Positions 26,177 through 35,423 of a stretch of 64,000 bases of DNA are shown piece by piece. Under the pieces are notes generated by a model. The model made no database searches and was not told the DNA's origin. It saw nothing but the letters and a program-made list of their open reading frames with translations. The stretch is from CAYFPS01 sp964345075. GTDB lineage: Bacteria; CAIWAD01. A program made the translations under genes and the position numbers. The stretch spans positions 62,001 through 126,000 of the forward strand of contig CAYFPS010000007.1 of the NCBI GenBank assembly GCA_964345075.1, read 5' to 3'. The stretch's first letter is position 1; each line of letters starts with the position of its first letter.

Positions 26177-28000
26177 ATGATGCGGACACTCCGCGACAAC
26201 ACCAAGGTCATCCTCTGGATTCTGATCCTTGTCTTCGTGGCCACCATTGTTTTCAGCTGGGGTATGGGCGGTTTTGATACCGTATCCGGACCCACCGGCA
26301 CGGTAGTGGCCAACGTGGACGGCGAGGAGATCGATTTTCGCGAATACGAGCGGCTGGTCTCCAACCGCCTGCAGCAGACGGGCGACCGCGCAGACAATGC
26401 GCAGGTGCTGAATGCGCGCAAGAACGGCTGGAACGATCTGGTCAATCTCGCGCTGGAGCGGCAGGCCTGTGCCGAGCTGGGCATCAACGCCAGTGACGGC
26501 GAAGTGGCTGACATGATTCAGTACATGCCACCGGCAAGTGTCACCAGCGACACCACTTTTATGAGCAATGGCGTCTTTGATACGCTCAAGTGGCACGACA
26601 TTCTGCGCAGCGAGAACCTTAAAGGTTATCTGCTGGCCATGGAAGCCCAGTATCGCCAGAGTCTGCCCTACCAGAAGCTGCGCAGCCGCATCAACAGTTT
26701 TGCGCTGGCTTCCGATGCGGACCTCGAAGAAGACTTCCTGGTGAAGAACCAGACGGCTCAGGGCCGTTACATGGTCTTCCCTTACAACACCTTTGATGTG
26801 GACTCGGCCAGTGTGACCGAGGCGGATCTGAAGGCCTGGTACGACAGCAAGCGCGACGATTTCAAGAGCGACGAAGAGCGCGAGATCGATTATGTGCAGT
26901 TTGAGGTCAAGCCTTCGGCCGAAGACACGCTGGACGCGCAGGACCAGATTGCCTACATCAAGCGCCAGCTGGATCGTGGCGAATCCTTTGAGGACATGGC
27001 CCGCACCTACTCCACCGATGCATCCAACGCGGATCGCGGTGGTGATCTTGGCTGGTTCGGCCCCGGTCGCATGGTGCCGGCTTTTGAAGAAGCTGCCTTT
27101 GCCGCTGAAATTGGCTCGATTGTCGGCCCCGTGGAAACCCGCTTCGGCCTGCACCTGATCAAGGTCAATGATCACGAGGAGCGCGACAAGGGCGATGGCG
27201 AAAAGGAAGAGCAGGTTTCGGCCCAGCACATCCTGATCAAGTACGAAGCCAGCTCGATGACTCACAGCGATCTGCGCGCCAAGGCTGATGCGCTTTACGA
27301 GGATGCCCAGAACGGTAATTTCGAAGTGCTTTGTGCCGAGCGCGGTTTCGAGATCAAGGAGGGCCGTCCCTTTGCCAAGGGTGGAAACGTCCCGGGTGTG
27401 GGTCGTAGCGCACGCGCTTCGGATCTTGTCTATGCTGCGCAGGAAGGCAGCGTGATCAGCCCCGTATACGACGCCCGTGGTGGCTGGTTCGTGATGCGAC
27501 TGAAGAAGGTCATGCCTGAAGGTCTGAAGCCCCTGAGCGAAGTCCGCGATCGAGTCTACGGCGAGGTCTACAAGCAGAAGCAGCAGGACAAGGCTCTGGC
27601 CGCCGCCGAAGCCTGGCTCGCCGCCAACCCCGTGGCCAGTCTGGACAGCAGCCTTGCCGCCAGCAAGATCGAGTTCGGACAACTGGCCGAGCCCATCAAG
27701 ATCAACCAGTTCATTCGTGGCTCAATCGGCCGCGATCTGGCCTTCTCCACCAGTCTCTTCACGCAGCCTGTGGGCGAAATCGGCAAGCCCTTCGCCGGCG
27801 TACGCGGCGCTTACATTGTTGAGTGCACGGCCCGTGACGATGCAGGCGAACTGCTGGCCTCACTGGAAAAGGACCTGCCCACACGCCGCTCCGATGCGAT
27901 CAACACGCAGAGCAGTGGTGCTTATGGCAGCTGGTCTCGTTTTGCCAAGGACAAGGCCCTCATTGAGGACAACCGTGTCCGCTTCGGAATCGATTACTGA
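26177..28000 (+). CDS. PpiD/SurA-type peptidyl-prolyl isomerase, membrane-anchored
   Basis: Periplasmic folding factor of 607 residues. One N-terminal membrane helix (VILWILILVFVATIVFSWGMG) is followed by the SurA_N-like chaperone region (VVANVDGEEIDFREYERLV), a first parvulin domain (REIDYVQFEV ... GGDLGWFGPGRMVPAFEEAAF ... GLHLIKVNDHEE) and a second, more degenerate one (SAQHILIKYEA). The organisation is that of PpiD. It is monocistronic, with its own promoter and a terminator just after the stop. It has no octamer copy, and its codon use is strongly biased to GC-ending codons, suggesting high expression. Confidence 0.9.
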   Translation: MMRTLRDNTKVILWILILVFVATIVFSWGMGGFDTVSGPTGTVVANVDGEEIDFREYERLVSNRLQQTGDRADNAQVLNARKNGWNDLVNLALERQACAELGINASDGEVADMIQYMPPASVTSDTTFMSNGVFDTLKWHDILRSENLKGYLLAMEAQYRQSLPYQKLRSRINSFALASDADLEEDFLVKNQTAQGRYMVFPYNTFDVDSASVTEADLKAWYDSKRDDFKSDEEREIDYVQFEVKPSAEDTLDAQDQIAYIKRQLDRGESFEDMARTYSTDASNADRGGDLGWFGPGRMVPAFEEAAFAAEIGSIVGPVETRFGLHLIKVNDHEERDKGDGEKEEQVSAQHILIKYEASSMTHSDLRAKADALYEDAQNGNFEVLCAERGFEIKEGRPFAKGGNVPGVGRSARASDLVYAAQEGSVISPVYDARGGWFVMRLKKVMPEGLKPLSEVRDRVYGEVYKQKQQDKALAAAEAWLAANPVASLDSSLAASKIEFGQLAEPIKINQFIRGSIGRDLAFSTSLFTQPVGEIGKPFAGVRGAYIVECTARDDAGELLASLEKDLPTRRSDAINTQSSGAYGSWSRFAKDKALIEDNRVRFGIDY

Positions 28001-28024
28001 TTCCATTTGCAGCCAACAAGAAGG

Positions 28025-28049
28025 GTCCCGAACGATCGGGACGCTTTTT
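28025..28049 (+). terminator. Rho-independent terminator after PpiD-like gene
   Basis: GTCCCG, six-base loop AACGAT, CGGGAC, then GCTTTTT (28045-28049). It lies 25 bases past the stop at 28000 and touches the stop codon of the convergent M23 peptidase gene. Confidence 0.85.
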
Positions 28050-29268
28050 ATCTCTGCCAGAATAGCCGCCAGCGATCATCATAAGCATCTCGGCAATCGG
28101 CAGGCAGCGGCTCGGCGGGATCATTTTGAATACCCAGCGGATCGACGATCCTGCCCCGGTCGTGGAATTCGTAGTGAAGATGCGGGCCTGTAGCGCGGCC
28201 AGTAGCGCCAACATAGCCGATCACCTGATTCTGTTCGACCTGCGAGCCCAGCTTGAGGCCTTTGGCAATACCGCTTAAATGGCCGTATACGGTGGTAAAG
28301 CGTTCATTGTGGCGGATTCTCAGGACACGGCCATAAAAGGGCTCGGTACCGGCTGTGGTGATAGTTCCGGCGGCCGGAGCAACAATGGGTGTTCCGGAAG
28401 GGGCGGCAAAATCCACACCGGGATGATTGCTGATTTTGCGTGTTACAGGATGTCGGCGTGATCCAAACCGCGAGGATATGCGGCGGTAGTTCAGCGGGCT
28501 TTTCAGAAAGGTCTTCTGAAAGCTGCTGCCGGTTTCATCAAAATAACCGCGTGTATCACAGCCTTCAAACCAGCAGGCGCGCAGGGTATCGCTGGCGCTG
28601 ATGTAGCTGGCCGCCAGAATACGTCCTTCCTCGACAATGGTTGAGTCCAGCCAGCGACCCGTGTAGTGCTTCTCTTCCATGACCAGACGAAAGCGGTCAC
28701 CACTGCGAGGTTCAATAAAGAAGTCGATATCCCACTGAAAGATGTCTGTAAAGGCCAGTACGGCTGCAGGGTCGCCACCGGCTTCAAGCATGGCCTCGTA
28801 GAGGCTGCCGTCAATCCTGCCATTGATCACGCGCCAGGCCAGAGCGACATCCAGACTGTCTATGGCATGAGCCCAGTGTGGATCCGCCAGCTGTTGGCTC
28901 CTCTCAGTCTGGCTGGGAAGATTCACACGGACTCGCTTCCAGTCGTTGATCCAGCAGGCAAAGGCCAGCTGACCTGTATCACGATGAGCCAGCAGGCCCA
29001 CACTTTGTCCGGGTCGAATGCGGCGATGATCGTGCACCAGATCAAATTCCCGAACCAGACCGGCCAGCATCTCCCGCTCGAGACCAAGTGCCAGCATCAG
29101 GCTCTCGATTGTATCACCGCTGCGAATCTGCTGACGTTTAAGAATGGTCCATTCCGGATGCCGTGCGTCGGCCAGCGATGGTGTTGGGTCGGTGGGTGCA
29201 GGATCACTTTCAGGTGTCTGCCCGCAGGAAAGCGCAAGCAGTAGCAGGGAAAGCAGCAGGCCTCTCAC
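28048..29268 (-). CDS. M23 (LytM) family metallopeptidase lipoprotein
   Basis: Envelope protein of 406 residues resembling MepM/YebA-type enzymes. It has a lipoprotein signal (LLLSLLLLALSC), a LysM-like/OapA-type N-domain starting IRSGDTIESLMLALG, a middle OapB-like domain, and the C-terminal LytM domain with HPGVDFAAPSG (metal His and Asp), YGHLS and GRATGPHLHYE. Both catalytic histidine motifs are intact, so it is likely an active peptidoglycan endopeptidase. GTG start overlapping the preceding glycosyltransferase stop. Last gene of the eleven-gene overlap chain. Three octamer copies (28552, 28975, 29110). Confidence 0.92.
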   Translation of the reverse strand: MRGLLLSLLLLALSCGQTPESDPAPTDPTPSLADARHPEWTILKRQQIRSGDTIESLMLALGLEREMLAGLVREFDLVHDHRRIRPGQSVGLLAHRDTGQLAFACWINDWKRVRVNLPSQTERSQQLADPHWAHAIDSLDVALAWRVINGRIDGSLYEAMLEAGGDPAAVLAFTDIFQWDIDFFIEPRSGDRFRLVMEEKHYTGRWLDSTIVEEGRILAASYISASDTLRACWFEGCDTRGYFDETGSSFQKTFLKSPLNYRRISSRFGSRRHPVTRKISNHPGVDFAAPSGTPIVAPAAGTITTAGTEPFYGRVLRIRHNERFTTVYGHLSGIAKGLKLGSQVEQNQVIGYVGATGRATGPHLHYEFHDRGRIVDPLGIQNDPAEPLPADCRDAYDDRWRLFWQR

Positions 29269-30422
29269 GCGCGGGCCTCCTTCAATGCAAAGATCCTTTC
29301 AAAGGCATCGATGCGGTTTTCCCAGCCATGGTCGCGGGCTGCGTCCAGCGCGGCCTGACGGCCAATCGAATTACGCAGTCCGGCATCCCTGGCCAGCTGA
29401 ATGATTGCGGCCTCAAGACCCGCTGTGCCCTGATAGAGCATGGCATTTTCCTGATGTCGCATGACCTCGCGCACAGCGGGCGTGTCCTCTACCAGAATGG
29501 CCGCACCCATGGCCATGTATTCAAAGACTTTCATCGGAAAACCAATATCCGACCAGTCGTCGGAGTAGCTGATGTCACCGTAGCCGATCCAGGCCGGCAG
29601 CTCGGCGTGTGGCACAAAGCCTGCAAAATGGACACGATCCTCCAGGCCCAGTTCGCGGGTCCTCGCCTGATAGAAATCATGAAAGGGCCCGTCGCCCACA
29701 ATCAGCAGCCTGAGCCCGGGCAGCTCCTTCATCAGTGCGGGAAGCACGTGATACAAATCATCCAGACGACGATTGGAGATCTTTCCCACAAAAAGCAGAT
29801 CGATCGTATTCGATTCCTTTGCGGGAAGTCTGGCTGGCGGAACCTCACCACTGAATTCGGCGGCATCACGGATTACGGAAACAGGCCTGTTCGTCCACTT
29901 CTCCAGCAATTCGCGATGCGCGTCATTGACGGTTGTCACACAGCTGGCAGACCAGAGCGTCAGGTGTTCCAGCAGGCCATACATGGGGGCGAGCAGATAA
30001 TGCCTGAGCAGGCTGCTGTTGTTCTTGCGCACCTGGTAATAGTGGATGCCCATCACATCGTAGACAATGTGTTCAGCCGAATAAAGAATCCGGAGCAGGG
30101 CCGTTCCAAAGGCAACAAAGAGCTCGTCCACAAACCAGGCATCAGGCTTCAGCTCGCGCCGCGCTTTCAGCATCACGGGCAGTAGCAAGAGCGCGAAAAA
30201 GAGCATGTCCAGGCTTTTGATCCCGCTGCCGGGCGTGGGAACCAGCAATTGCCGGACTCCGCGAAAGCTGCGCTCAGCAAAGGCAAAACGGTCGTTGGGT
30301 CCGATCGTAATCAGTTGGTGTCCCCGGTCGCGCAGGCGGTCGTGGATCACAACCCAGCGCAGAATAGCGGCAGGGATTTTCGCTTCATCCACCGGATGCT
30401 GCTGAACCATGCAGATCTTCAT
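29265..30422 (-). CDS. Glycosyltransferase family 4 protein
   Basis: GT-B fold sugar transferase of 385 residues, probably for a cell-surface polysaccharide. The C-terminal nucleotide-sugar domain has LLFVGKISNRRLDDL, LLIVGDGP, VHFAGFVPHAELP and FPMKVFEYMAMGAAILVED, with the EX7E glutamates in the last stretch. The N-domain is less conserved and has a hydrophobic patch (LFFALLLLPVML) suggesting membrane association. It overlaps both neighbours by four bases. The octamer at 29748 encodes Tyr-His in DLYHVLPA. The acceptor is unknown. Confidence 0.88.
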   Translation of the reverse strand: MKICMVQQHPVDEAKIPAAILRWVVIHDRLRDRGHQLITIGPNDRFAFAERSFRGVRQLLVPTPGSGIKSLDMLFFALLLLPVMLKARRELKPDAWFVDELFVAFGTALLRILYSAEHIVYDVMGIHYYQVRKNNSSLLRHYLLAPMYGLLEHLTLWSASCVTTVNDAHRELLEKWTNRPVSVIRDAAEFSGEVPPARLPAKESNTIDLLFVGKISNRRLDDLYHVLPALMKELPGLRLLIVGDGPFHDFYQARTRELGLEDRVHFAGFVPHAELPAWIGYGDISYSDDWSDIGFPMKVFEYMAMGAAILVEDTPAVREVMRHQENAMLYQGTAGLEAAIIQLARDAGLRNSIGRQAALDAARDHGWENRIDAFERIFALKEARA

Positions 30423-31690
30423 TCCGCAAGCTTCTCCTTGATCAGGCTCGTGAAGACACTCTCGTAGCGCTCGGCAACAGCCTGCCAGTTGAGCTCCTTT
30501 TCAATCAAGGCCCTGCCGGCAAGGCCCCACGTCCTGAGGCGGGCCGGATCTGACAGAGCATGCTTGAGTGCAGCAGCCAGTGCCGAAGCATTTGCCGGTT
30601 CTACCAGCAAACCGGTTTGTTGATCCTTTACCGCCAGCGGAATGCCGGCGATTCTGCTGGCAATCACGGGCCGTGAGGCTGCCATGGCCTCCAGAATCAC
30701 ATTGGGCAGGCCATCCACATTTCCCGCGCTGTCATGCACGCTCGGCATCAGGAAGAGATCACAGGCGGCCATGGCCGGGCCGATCTGGTCGCGAAGCAGT
30801 CTGCCGGCAAAGTGAACGCTTGCTTCGATCTTCAGTCGACTGACTTGCTGCTTCAGCTCGGCCTCAAGGTCACCTTCTCCGGCGATCACGAGCTTAAGTT
30901 CAGGGTGCTCCTCAAGAACCTTCGGCAGGGCATCCAGCAGAAAGTTGAAGCCTTTCTTGTAGACAAGTCGTCCCAGCACGAGCAGGAGCGGCCCCTCACC
31001 GCCTTTCAAGTAGTGATCACGAAAGGCTTCAACAGAAGCAGGATCAGGACTGGCTTCAAGCAGGTCGGGGTCGACCGCATAAGGAATCACGTGCGAGCGC
31101 TCACGATCCAGCCCAAGCTTGCAAATGCGATCACGCAGCTCGGGCGAGCAACTTGTCAGACGGCCAAGGCGGGCCAGAGCCAGTTTGCTCATCAGGTTGA
31201 AGGGAAAGCCCTTTTCAGCCACAAAAACATCACTGCCATGCAGGGTAGCCACCAGCGGAATGCCCGTCAGGCGTGATACATGTGAAGCCGTGAAGGCGTT
31301 GGGCAGAAACCAGTGCGCCTGAATCAGATCCGGCTTGAAGCGCCTGGCTTCCCGCCAGAGGGCAAAGAAACCGGCGACTATCAGCAGTGGCGCCAGGAGC
31401 AGCATGTGCGCCTTCAGGCGAATATCTGCCTTGATGGTTCGTGAATATCCCAGCTGATGCCATGAGGCAAAGGGCGCGTAGCGGAAGGTTCTGAGCCTGG
31501 CGCGAGTCCGGCCCTTTGTATCACGATCTGTCTCGAGCTCTTCGGGTGCATAGGCAGCGTCCCAGGCCGCCAGCACAAGCACATCGTGTCCGCGGTTGGC
31601 TAGCTCATCCATCAAAAAGCGGACAAAAGGCCCGTTTGTATCACCCGGATAACGCGGGTAGGTGTGGGTCAGCGCCAGAATGCGCATCAT
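30419..31690 (-). CDS. Glycosyltransferase family 4 protein
   Basis: Second GT-B enzyme, 423 residues, with the usual N-terminus MMRILALTHTYPRYPGDTNGP (glycine-rich acceptor loop), ATLHGSDVF and the C-terminal donor domain VLGRLVYKKGFNFLLDA, VIAGEGDLE and PNVILEAMAASRPVIAS with the EX7E motif. About residues 95-112 form a hydrophobic helix. Adjacent to the other glycosyltransferase, so the pair probably works on one glycan. Three octamer copies (31273, 31517, 31637). Confidence 0.9.
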   Translation of the reverse strand: MMRILALTHTYPRYPGDTNGPFVRFLMDELANRGHDVLVLAAWDAAYAPEELETDRDTKGRTRARLRTFRYAPFASWHQLGYSRTIKADIRLKAHMLLLAPLLIVAGFFALWREARRFKPDLIQAHWFLPNAFTASHVSRLTGIPLVATLHGSDVFVAEKGFPFNLMSKLALARLGRLTSCSPELRDRICKLGLDRERSHVIPYAVDPDLLEASPDPASVEAFRDHYLKGGEGPLLLVLGRLVYKKGFNFLLDALPKVLEEHPELKLVIAGEGDLEAELKQQVSRLKIEASVHFAGRLLRDQIGPAMAACDLFLMPSVHDSAGNVDGLPNVILEAMAASRPVIASRIAGIPLAVKDQQTGLLVEPANASALAAALKHALSDPARLRTWGLAGRALIEKELNWQAVAERYESVFTSLIKEKLAE

Positions 31691-32106
31691 TCTCCAATGA
31701 TCTTGATCAGGACCCGCTTGGGGCGGTTACCATCGAATTCACCGTAGAAGATCTGCTCCCAGGGACCGAAGTCCAGTCGTCCGCCCGATACAGCCACGAC
31801 GACCTCGCGACCCATGACCTGCCGCTTGAGATGTGCATCACCGTTGTCTTCTCCGGTCAGATTATGGCGATAACGTGATACAGGTTCGTGGGGGGCCAGC
31901 TCTTCCAGCCAGCGCTCGTAATCCGCATGAAGCCCACCCTCATCGTCATTGATGAAGACGCTGGCGGTAATGTGCATGGCATTCACCAACAGCAGGCCTT
32001 CACGAATTCCGCTCTCAGCCAGCGCCTGCTGCACATCGGGCGTAATATTGACGAAGGCACGCCGGCTTGGCACCTTCAGAAGCAGTTCCCTGCGATGGTG
32101 CTTCAC
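31687..32106 (-). CDS. yjbQ: YjbQ family protein (UPF0047)
   Basis: Small conserved protein of 139 residues in the secondary thiamine-phosphate synthase enzyme fold, with weak thiamine-phosphate synthase activity reported for the family. I start at GTG 32106, which has GGAGG four bases upstream and overlaps the phosphatase stop; the longer open frame is an overlap artefact. Family residues: AMHITASVFINDDE, HRHNLTGEDNGDAHLKRQVMG-type region (key words NLTGEDNGDAH) and GPWEQIFYGEFDG. Confidence 0.92.
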   Translation of the reverse strand: MKHHRRELLLKVPSRRAFVNITPDVQQALAESGIREGLLLVNAMHITASVFINDDEGGLHADYERWLEELAPHEPVSRYRHNLTGEDNGDAHLKRQVMGREVVVAVSGGRLDFGPWEQIFYGEFDGNRPKRVLIKIIGE

Positions 32107-32888
32107 TTTGCCTCCGGACTCCACGCATTCAGAGCGGCCTTGCGCAGGGCTTCCTTTTCTTCCGCGCTGCGCGACCAGTTGTGATCGTAGGTCGCGGCTT
32201 CCCAGTCTCCATACATGGGGTTCGGCAGCATAATGAAGCGCTTGCCCCACTCCCCGGCCAGTTGACTCACGGCATTGTTCCGCTCTGCGCAGCTCTTCTT
32301 GTCAAAGAGATCGCTGAAGTCACTCAGGTTGTCACCCATAAAAAGCAGAATATCGTGGCTGGCCAGAACCTGCTGACGGCGTGGTTCCTTGCCCGAATCC
32401 TTGTCGCGCAACAGTACATGCTGCCTGTCGGCATCGGGAAATCCAGCCGCGATCAGGTTGTCGATGGTGGCCTCCAGCACATTCAATTTGCGGTTCGAGA
32501 TGTAATACACATCCACTCCACGTCCGGCAGCCCAGTTGAGAAATTCATGCGCTCCGGGAAGGGCCCGTGCACTGCGCGCCTCGCACCATTCCTTCCAGCT
32601 GTCGGGATAAGCCGTGTCGTTGACAATGATGTAAGCCTGATAGGGGCTGTTGTCCAGCACGGTTTCGTCAATGTCCACCACGAGGGCCGGGGGTCGTGCA
32701 TCGGGGCGCTTAAGGGCGAGTGCCGCATCCAGTTGCAGGCGTGCCAGTTCAAAGGCCTGCAAACGCAGCGCATGACTTTCAGCGGATTTCTGTGTCCAGA
32801 GCACGGCGCTCTGCGAATAGTCCATGGGTGCGGCCTGACTGCTCAGCGATAGCAGCAGCAGAATGATGACAGGCTTAAGCAATTTCAT
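32103..32888 (-). CDS. Class C/e(P4)-type HAD acid phosphatase, secreted
   Basis: Exported phosphatase of 261 residues of the 5'-nucleotidase lipoprotein e(P4) type. Start at ATG 32888, giving a signal peptide (LKPVIILLLLSLSSQAAP). HAD motifs are intact: nucleophile in VVDIDETVLDNSPYQ, motif II in YYISNR, and MGDNLSDFSD as the acidic motif. The signal lacks a convincing lipobox, unlike the e(P4) lipoproteins. It scavenges phosphate from nucleotides or cofactors such as NMN by analogy. Coupled by 4 bases on both sides. Confidence 0.9.
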   Translation of the reverse strand: MKLLKPVIILLLLSLSSQAAPMDYSQSAVLWTQKSAESHALRLQAFELARLQLDAALALKRPDARPPALVVDIDETVLDNSPYQAYIIVNDTAYPDSWKEWCEARSARALPGAHEFLNWAAGRGVDVYYISNRKLNVLEATIDNLIAAGFPDADRQHVLLRDKDSGKEPRRQQVLASHDILLFMGDNLSDFSDLFDKKSCAERNNAVSQLAGEWGKRFIMLPNPMYGDWEAATYDHNWSRSAEEKEALRKAALNAWSPEAK

Positions 32889-34006
32889 TCCCGATTCTCC
32901 ATGCTTGCTCGTCCGGAACCTGCCAGCGCCGCGCCCTTGATCAGGGCAAGCAGCTTCAGGCCCGGTTGAATGTTCATTTCCCTTGCACTTGACTGATTGA
33001 TTCTTGCCAGCAAAGGCAGCCCGGGAGCAAGTTCCAGCTGCACCAGAACATGTCCCATTTCCCGTGACACACAATCAAGCACCGTCACGGGCAGTCGATT
33101 CAGGATCGAACAGGGGCCGGGATCCCGCAAACTCAGGCTGATATCCCGGGCCTGCAATCGCAGACGAAAGCGTCCTGTATGCGGCGCGCGCTCTCCGGCC
33201 ATGATGACACTGACTGGCTGTGACGCTTCGTTTGATCCCGCCACTGCCAGCAGACTGACCTTAAGCAGACCCTCTTCCAGAGCTGACTCCAGACGCGCAT
33301 CAAAGACAATGCCTGTATCACGCCTGTGTGCAAAGGGCCCATCAAGGCGGGCACTCCACTCGCCCGGTGATGCCGGTTCAAGCGTATGGCCCGCTTCCAT
33401 TGGAATAATCTCGTCGGCCAGCTGATCGGCCTCATCCAGACTGTGTGTCACATGAATCACCAGTGAATCAGCCGCAACACGACGTATCACAGGTATCAGC
33501 AGTTGGCGACTGGCTTCATCGAGCGAGGCCAGTGGTTCATCCAGCAGAATCAGTTCCGGATTGGACAGGAGCGCCCGTCCAAGCGCAACCCGCTGGGCTT
33601 CTCCACCGCTCAGGCCGTATACGGGGCGATCAAGCAGCGCACTCAGCTGCAATTCCTCAAGCAGCCGATCATACAAGGCAGGATCCACGCCACCCCGCCG
33701 CCGGGCGCCAAAGACAAGATTGCTTTCCACACTCAGGTGCTCAAACAGGCGCGACCCCTGCATGACCAGTCCGACCCGCCGCATGTTGGCCGGCAGATTG
33801 CAGCCATCATCCAGCCAGATCTCGTGATTCATTTCAATCCTGCCACGGACAGCAGGCTCCAATCCGGCCAGCGACCTAAGCAAGGTGCTTTTCCCGGAGC
33901 CAGAGGGCCCAAAGAGCACGCGCAGACCGGTGCCTTCAGTAGCAAGCCGCGCCCTCAGGGCAAAGCCCGGCCTTTCCAGCGAAAGCTGCGCGCTAAGGCC
34001 TGTCAC
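32885..34006 (-). CDS. modC: Molybdate ABC transporter ATP-binding protein
   Basis: ATPase of the molybdate importer, 373 residues. Walker A GPSGSGKST, Q-loop VMQGSRLFEHLSVESNLVFG, signature LSGGEAQR, Walker B LILLDEPLASLD and H-loop THSLDEA are all present. The C-terminal extension carries the regulatory MOP/TOBE-type domain (RLPVTVLDCVSREMGHVLVQLE). GTG start overlapping modB by four bases. One octamer at 33314. Confidence 0.93.
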   Translation of the reverse strand: MTGLSAQLSLERPGFALRARLATEGTGLRVLFGPSGSGKSTLLRSLAGLEPAVRGRIEMNHEIWLDDGCNLPANMRRVGLVMQGSRLFEHLSVESNLVFGARRRGGVDPALYDRLLEELQLSALLDRPVYGLSGGEAQRVALGRALLSNPELILLDEPLASLDEASRQLLIPVIRRVAADSLVIHVTHSLDEADQLADEIIPMEAGHTLEPASPGEWSARLDGPFAHRRDTGIVFDARLESALEEGLLKVSLLAVAGSNEASQPVSVIMAGERAPHTGRFRLRLQARDISLSLRDPGPCSILNRLPVTVLDCVSREMGHVLVQLELAPGLPLLARINQSSAREMNIQPGLKLLALIKGAALAGSGRASMENRE

Positions 34007-34689
34007 GACTGCGCCTCCCGCCTCGACTCACGATGAGAGCGCCCGTAAACAAGCAGTAGAACCAGCAGGCTGAAGGCCAGCAGCATGCCGCTTAGCAGAT
34101 GCGCGGTTCCGTAATTCATCAATTCCACGTGTTGAAAAATGGCGATGGACAGTACGCGCGTTTCGCCCGGAATATTGCCACCGATCATCAGGACAACGCC
34201 GAATTCACCCAGGGTATGTGCAAATCCAAGGATGCCTGCCCTGAGCAGTCCTGGTCTGGCCAGCGGCAGGCCCACATGCAGCAGGCGATCCACTGGACCG
34301 GCGCCCAGGCTGGCAGCCATCTCATCAATCTGGCGAGGCTGGCTGCGAAAGGCCGTAATCAGCGGCTGTACGACAAAGGGCAGTGAATAGAACAGACTGC
34401 CAATGACCAGACCGGAAAAATGAAATGACGGGCTATGGCCCAGCAGGTCCCAGAAGGAAGCGAGTGGGCCAGCTCCCCCCAGTAGCAGAAGCAGATAGAA
34501 ACCAATGACCGTGGGCGGAAGCACCAGCGGCAGTGCCACCAGAGCCTCAATCGGGCCGGTCAGACGGCTCCTGCCCCTGGCAAGCCACCAGGCCAGCGGT
34601 ATACCCGCAAGCAGCAGCAGAAGGGTGGAGACAAGGGCCAGCCGCATGCTGAGCCATAGAGGTGGCAGGGCCTGCATGACTTCGCTCAA
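34003..34689 (-). CDS. modB: Molybdate ABC transporter permease
   Basis: Inner-membrane channel subunit, 228 residues and five to six hydrophobic helices. The permease motif that docks ModC is visible in DEMAASLGAGPVDRLLHVGLPLARPGLL. The first codon is TTG (34689), with GGAG eight bases upstream and a TTGA overlap with the modA stop; an ATG four codons later has no ribosome binding site. Confidence 0.93.
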   Translation of the reverse strand: MSEVMQALPPLWLSMRLALVSTLLLLLAGIPLAWWLARGRSRLTGPIEALVALPLVLPPTVIGFYLLLLLGGAGPLASFWDLLGHSPSFHFSGLVIGSLFYSLPFVVQPLITAFRSQPRQIDEMAASLGAGPVDRLLHVGLPLARPGLLRAGILGFAHTLGEFGVVLMIGGNIPGETRVLSIAIFQHVELMNYGTAHLLSGMLLAFSLLVLLLVYGRSHRESRREAQS

Positions 34690-35423
34690 GGCGCAAGCTC
34701 CCGGCCCGGCACATAGCCATCTTCCCTGATGATCTTCAAGGCTGTTTCGTCTTCCAGCATCCAGTGCCAGAATGCTTTTAGCTCTGCGCTATCAGAGAGG
34801 CGCAGGGCGGCCTGCACAATGGGCTCCTCAAGCTCAGCTGGCAGCTCCTGAATGGACCCACCGCCCTCACGTGCAGCCTGGGCCTGACTGGCAGCAATCA
34901 GCGCGCCGTCCAGACCACCCAGCTGCGCGAGCTGCAGAGTCTGCGAAATGTTCTCACCCCGCACCAGGCCCGGCAGCTGCAAGTCCCAGACATTCAGCTC
35001 TTCCAGCAGGCGGCGGGCAGCCGCACCATACGGGGCCGTTTGCGGATTGGCAATGGCCAGCCGCCTGGGAGTTTCCAGAAACTGGCGGAGTGATTCGGGC
35101 TCTGCGGCAGCCTGCCAGCAAAGAAGCTTGCCGCCTGCATAGACGGCCACTTCGCTCCCAAAGCCCTCCTGCAGCAGCTTGCGCGGGCGAAGGCTGTCGG
35201 CGGCCAACAGCAAATCGAAAGGCGCGCCCTGCCGAATCTGGGCCGCGAGCGCGCCGGTGGATGCCGTAATCAGCTCCAGCCTGATTTCCGGGTGATCCTG
35301 CTGGTAGCGTGATACAAGTTCCCGGGCCGTGGCGTGGAAGTTGGCGGCCACTGCCAGCCGCAGGTCCTGCTGCCTGGTGGAGCAGCCGAGAGCAAAAAGC
35401 AGCAGGAGCAGAATGGTCCTCAT
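34686..35423 (-). CDS. modA: Molybdate ABC transporter substrate-binding lipoprotein
   Basis: Periplasmic molybdate-binding component, 245 residues, with a lipoprotein signal (MRTILLLLLFALGC). Family residues VAVAANF-like (LAVAANFHATARELV), ITASTGALAAQI, PFDLLLAAD and ANPQTAPYGAAA are seen. Molybdenum uptake implies molybdoenzymes encoded elsewhere in the genome. The octamer at 35309 reads as Val-Ser. Confidence 0.93.
   Translation of the reverse strand: MRTILLLLLFALGCSTRQQDLRLAVAANFHATARELVSRYQQDHPEIRLELITASTGALAAQIRQGAPFDLLLAADSLRPRKLLQEGFGSEVAVYAGGKLLCWQAAAEPESLRQFLETPRRLAIANPQTAPYGAAARRLLEELNVWDLQLPGLVRGENISQTLQLAQLGGLDGALIAASQAQAAREGGGSIQELPAELEEPIVQAALRLSDSAELKAFWHWMLEDETALKIIREDGYVPGRELAP

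Noticed and set aside
26141..27682. 513-codon open frame antisense to the PpiD-like gene
   Set aside because: It mirrors the GC-rich third positions of the real gene, shows no family resemblance and no ribosome binding site. Similar long antisense frames at 58510-59673, 59943-61418 and 17311-18429 were dropped for the same reason.
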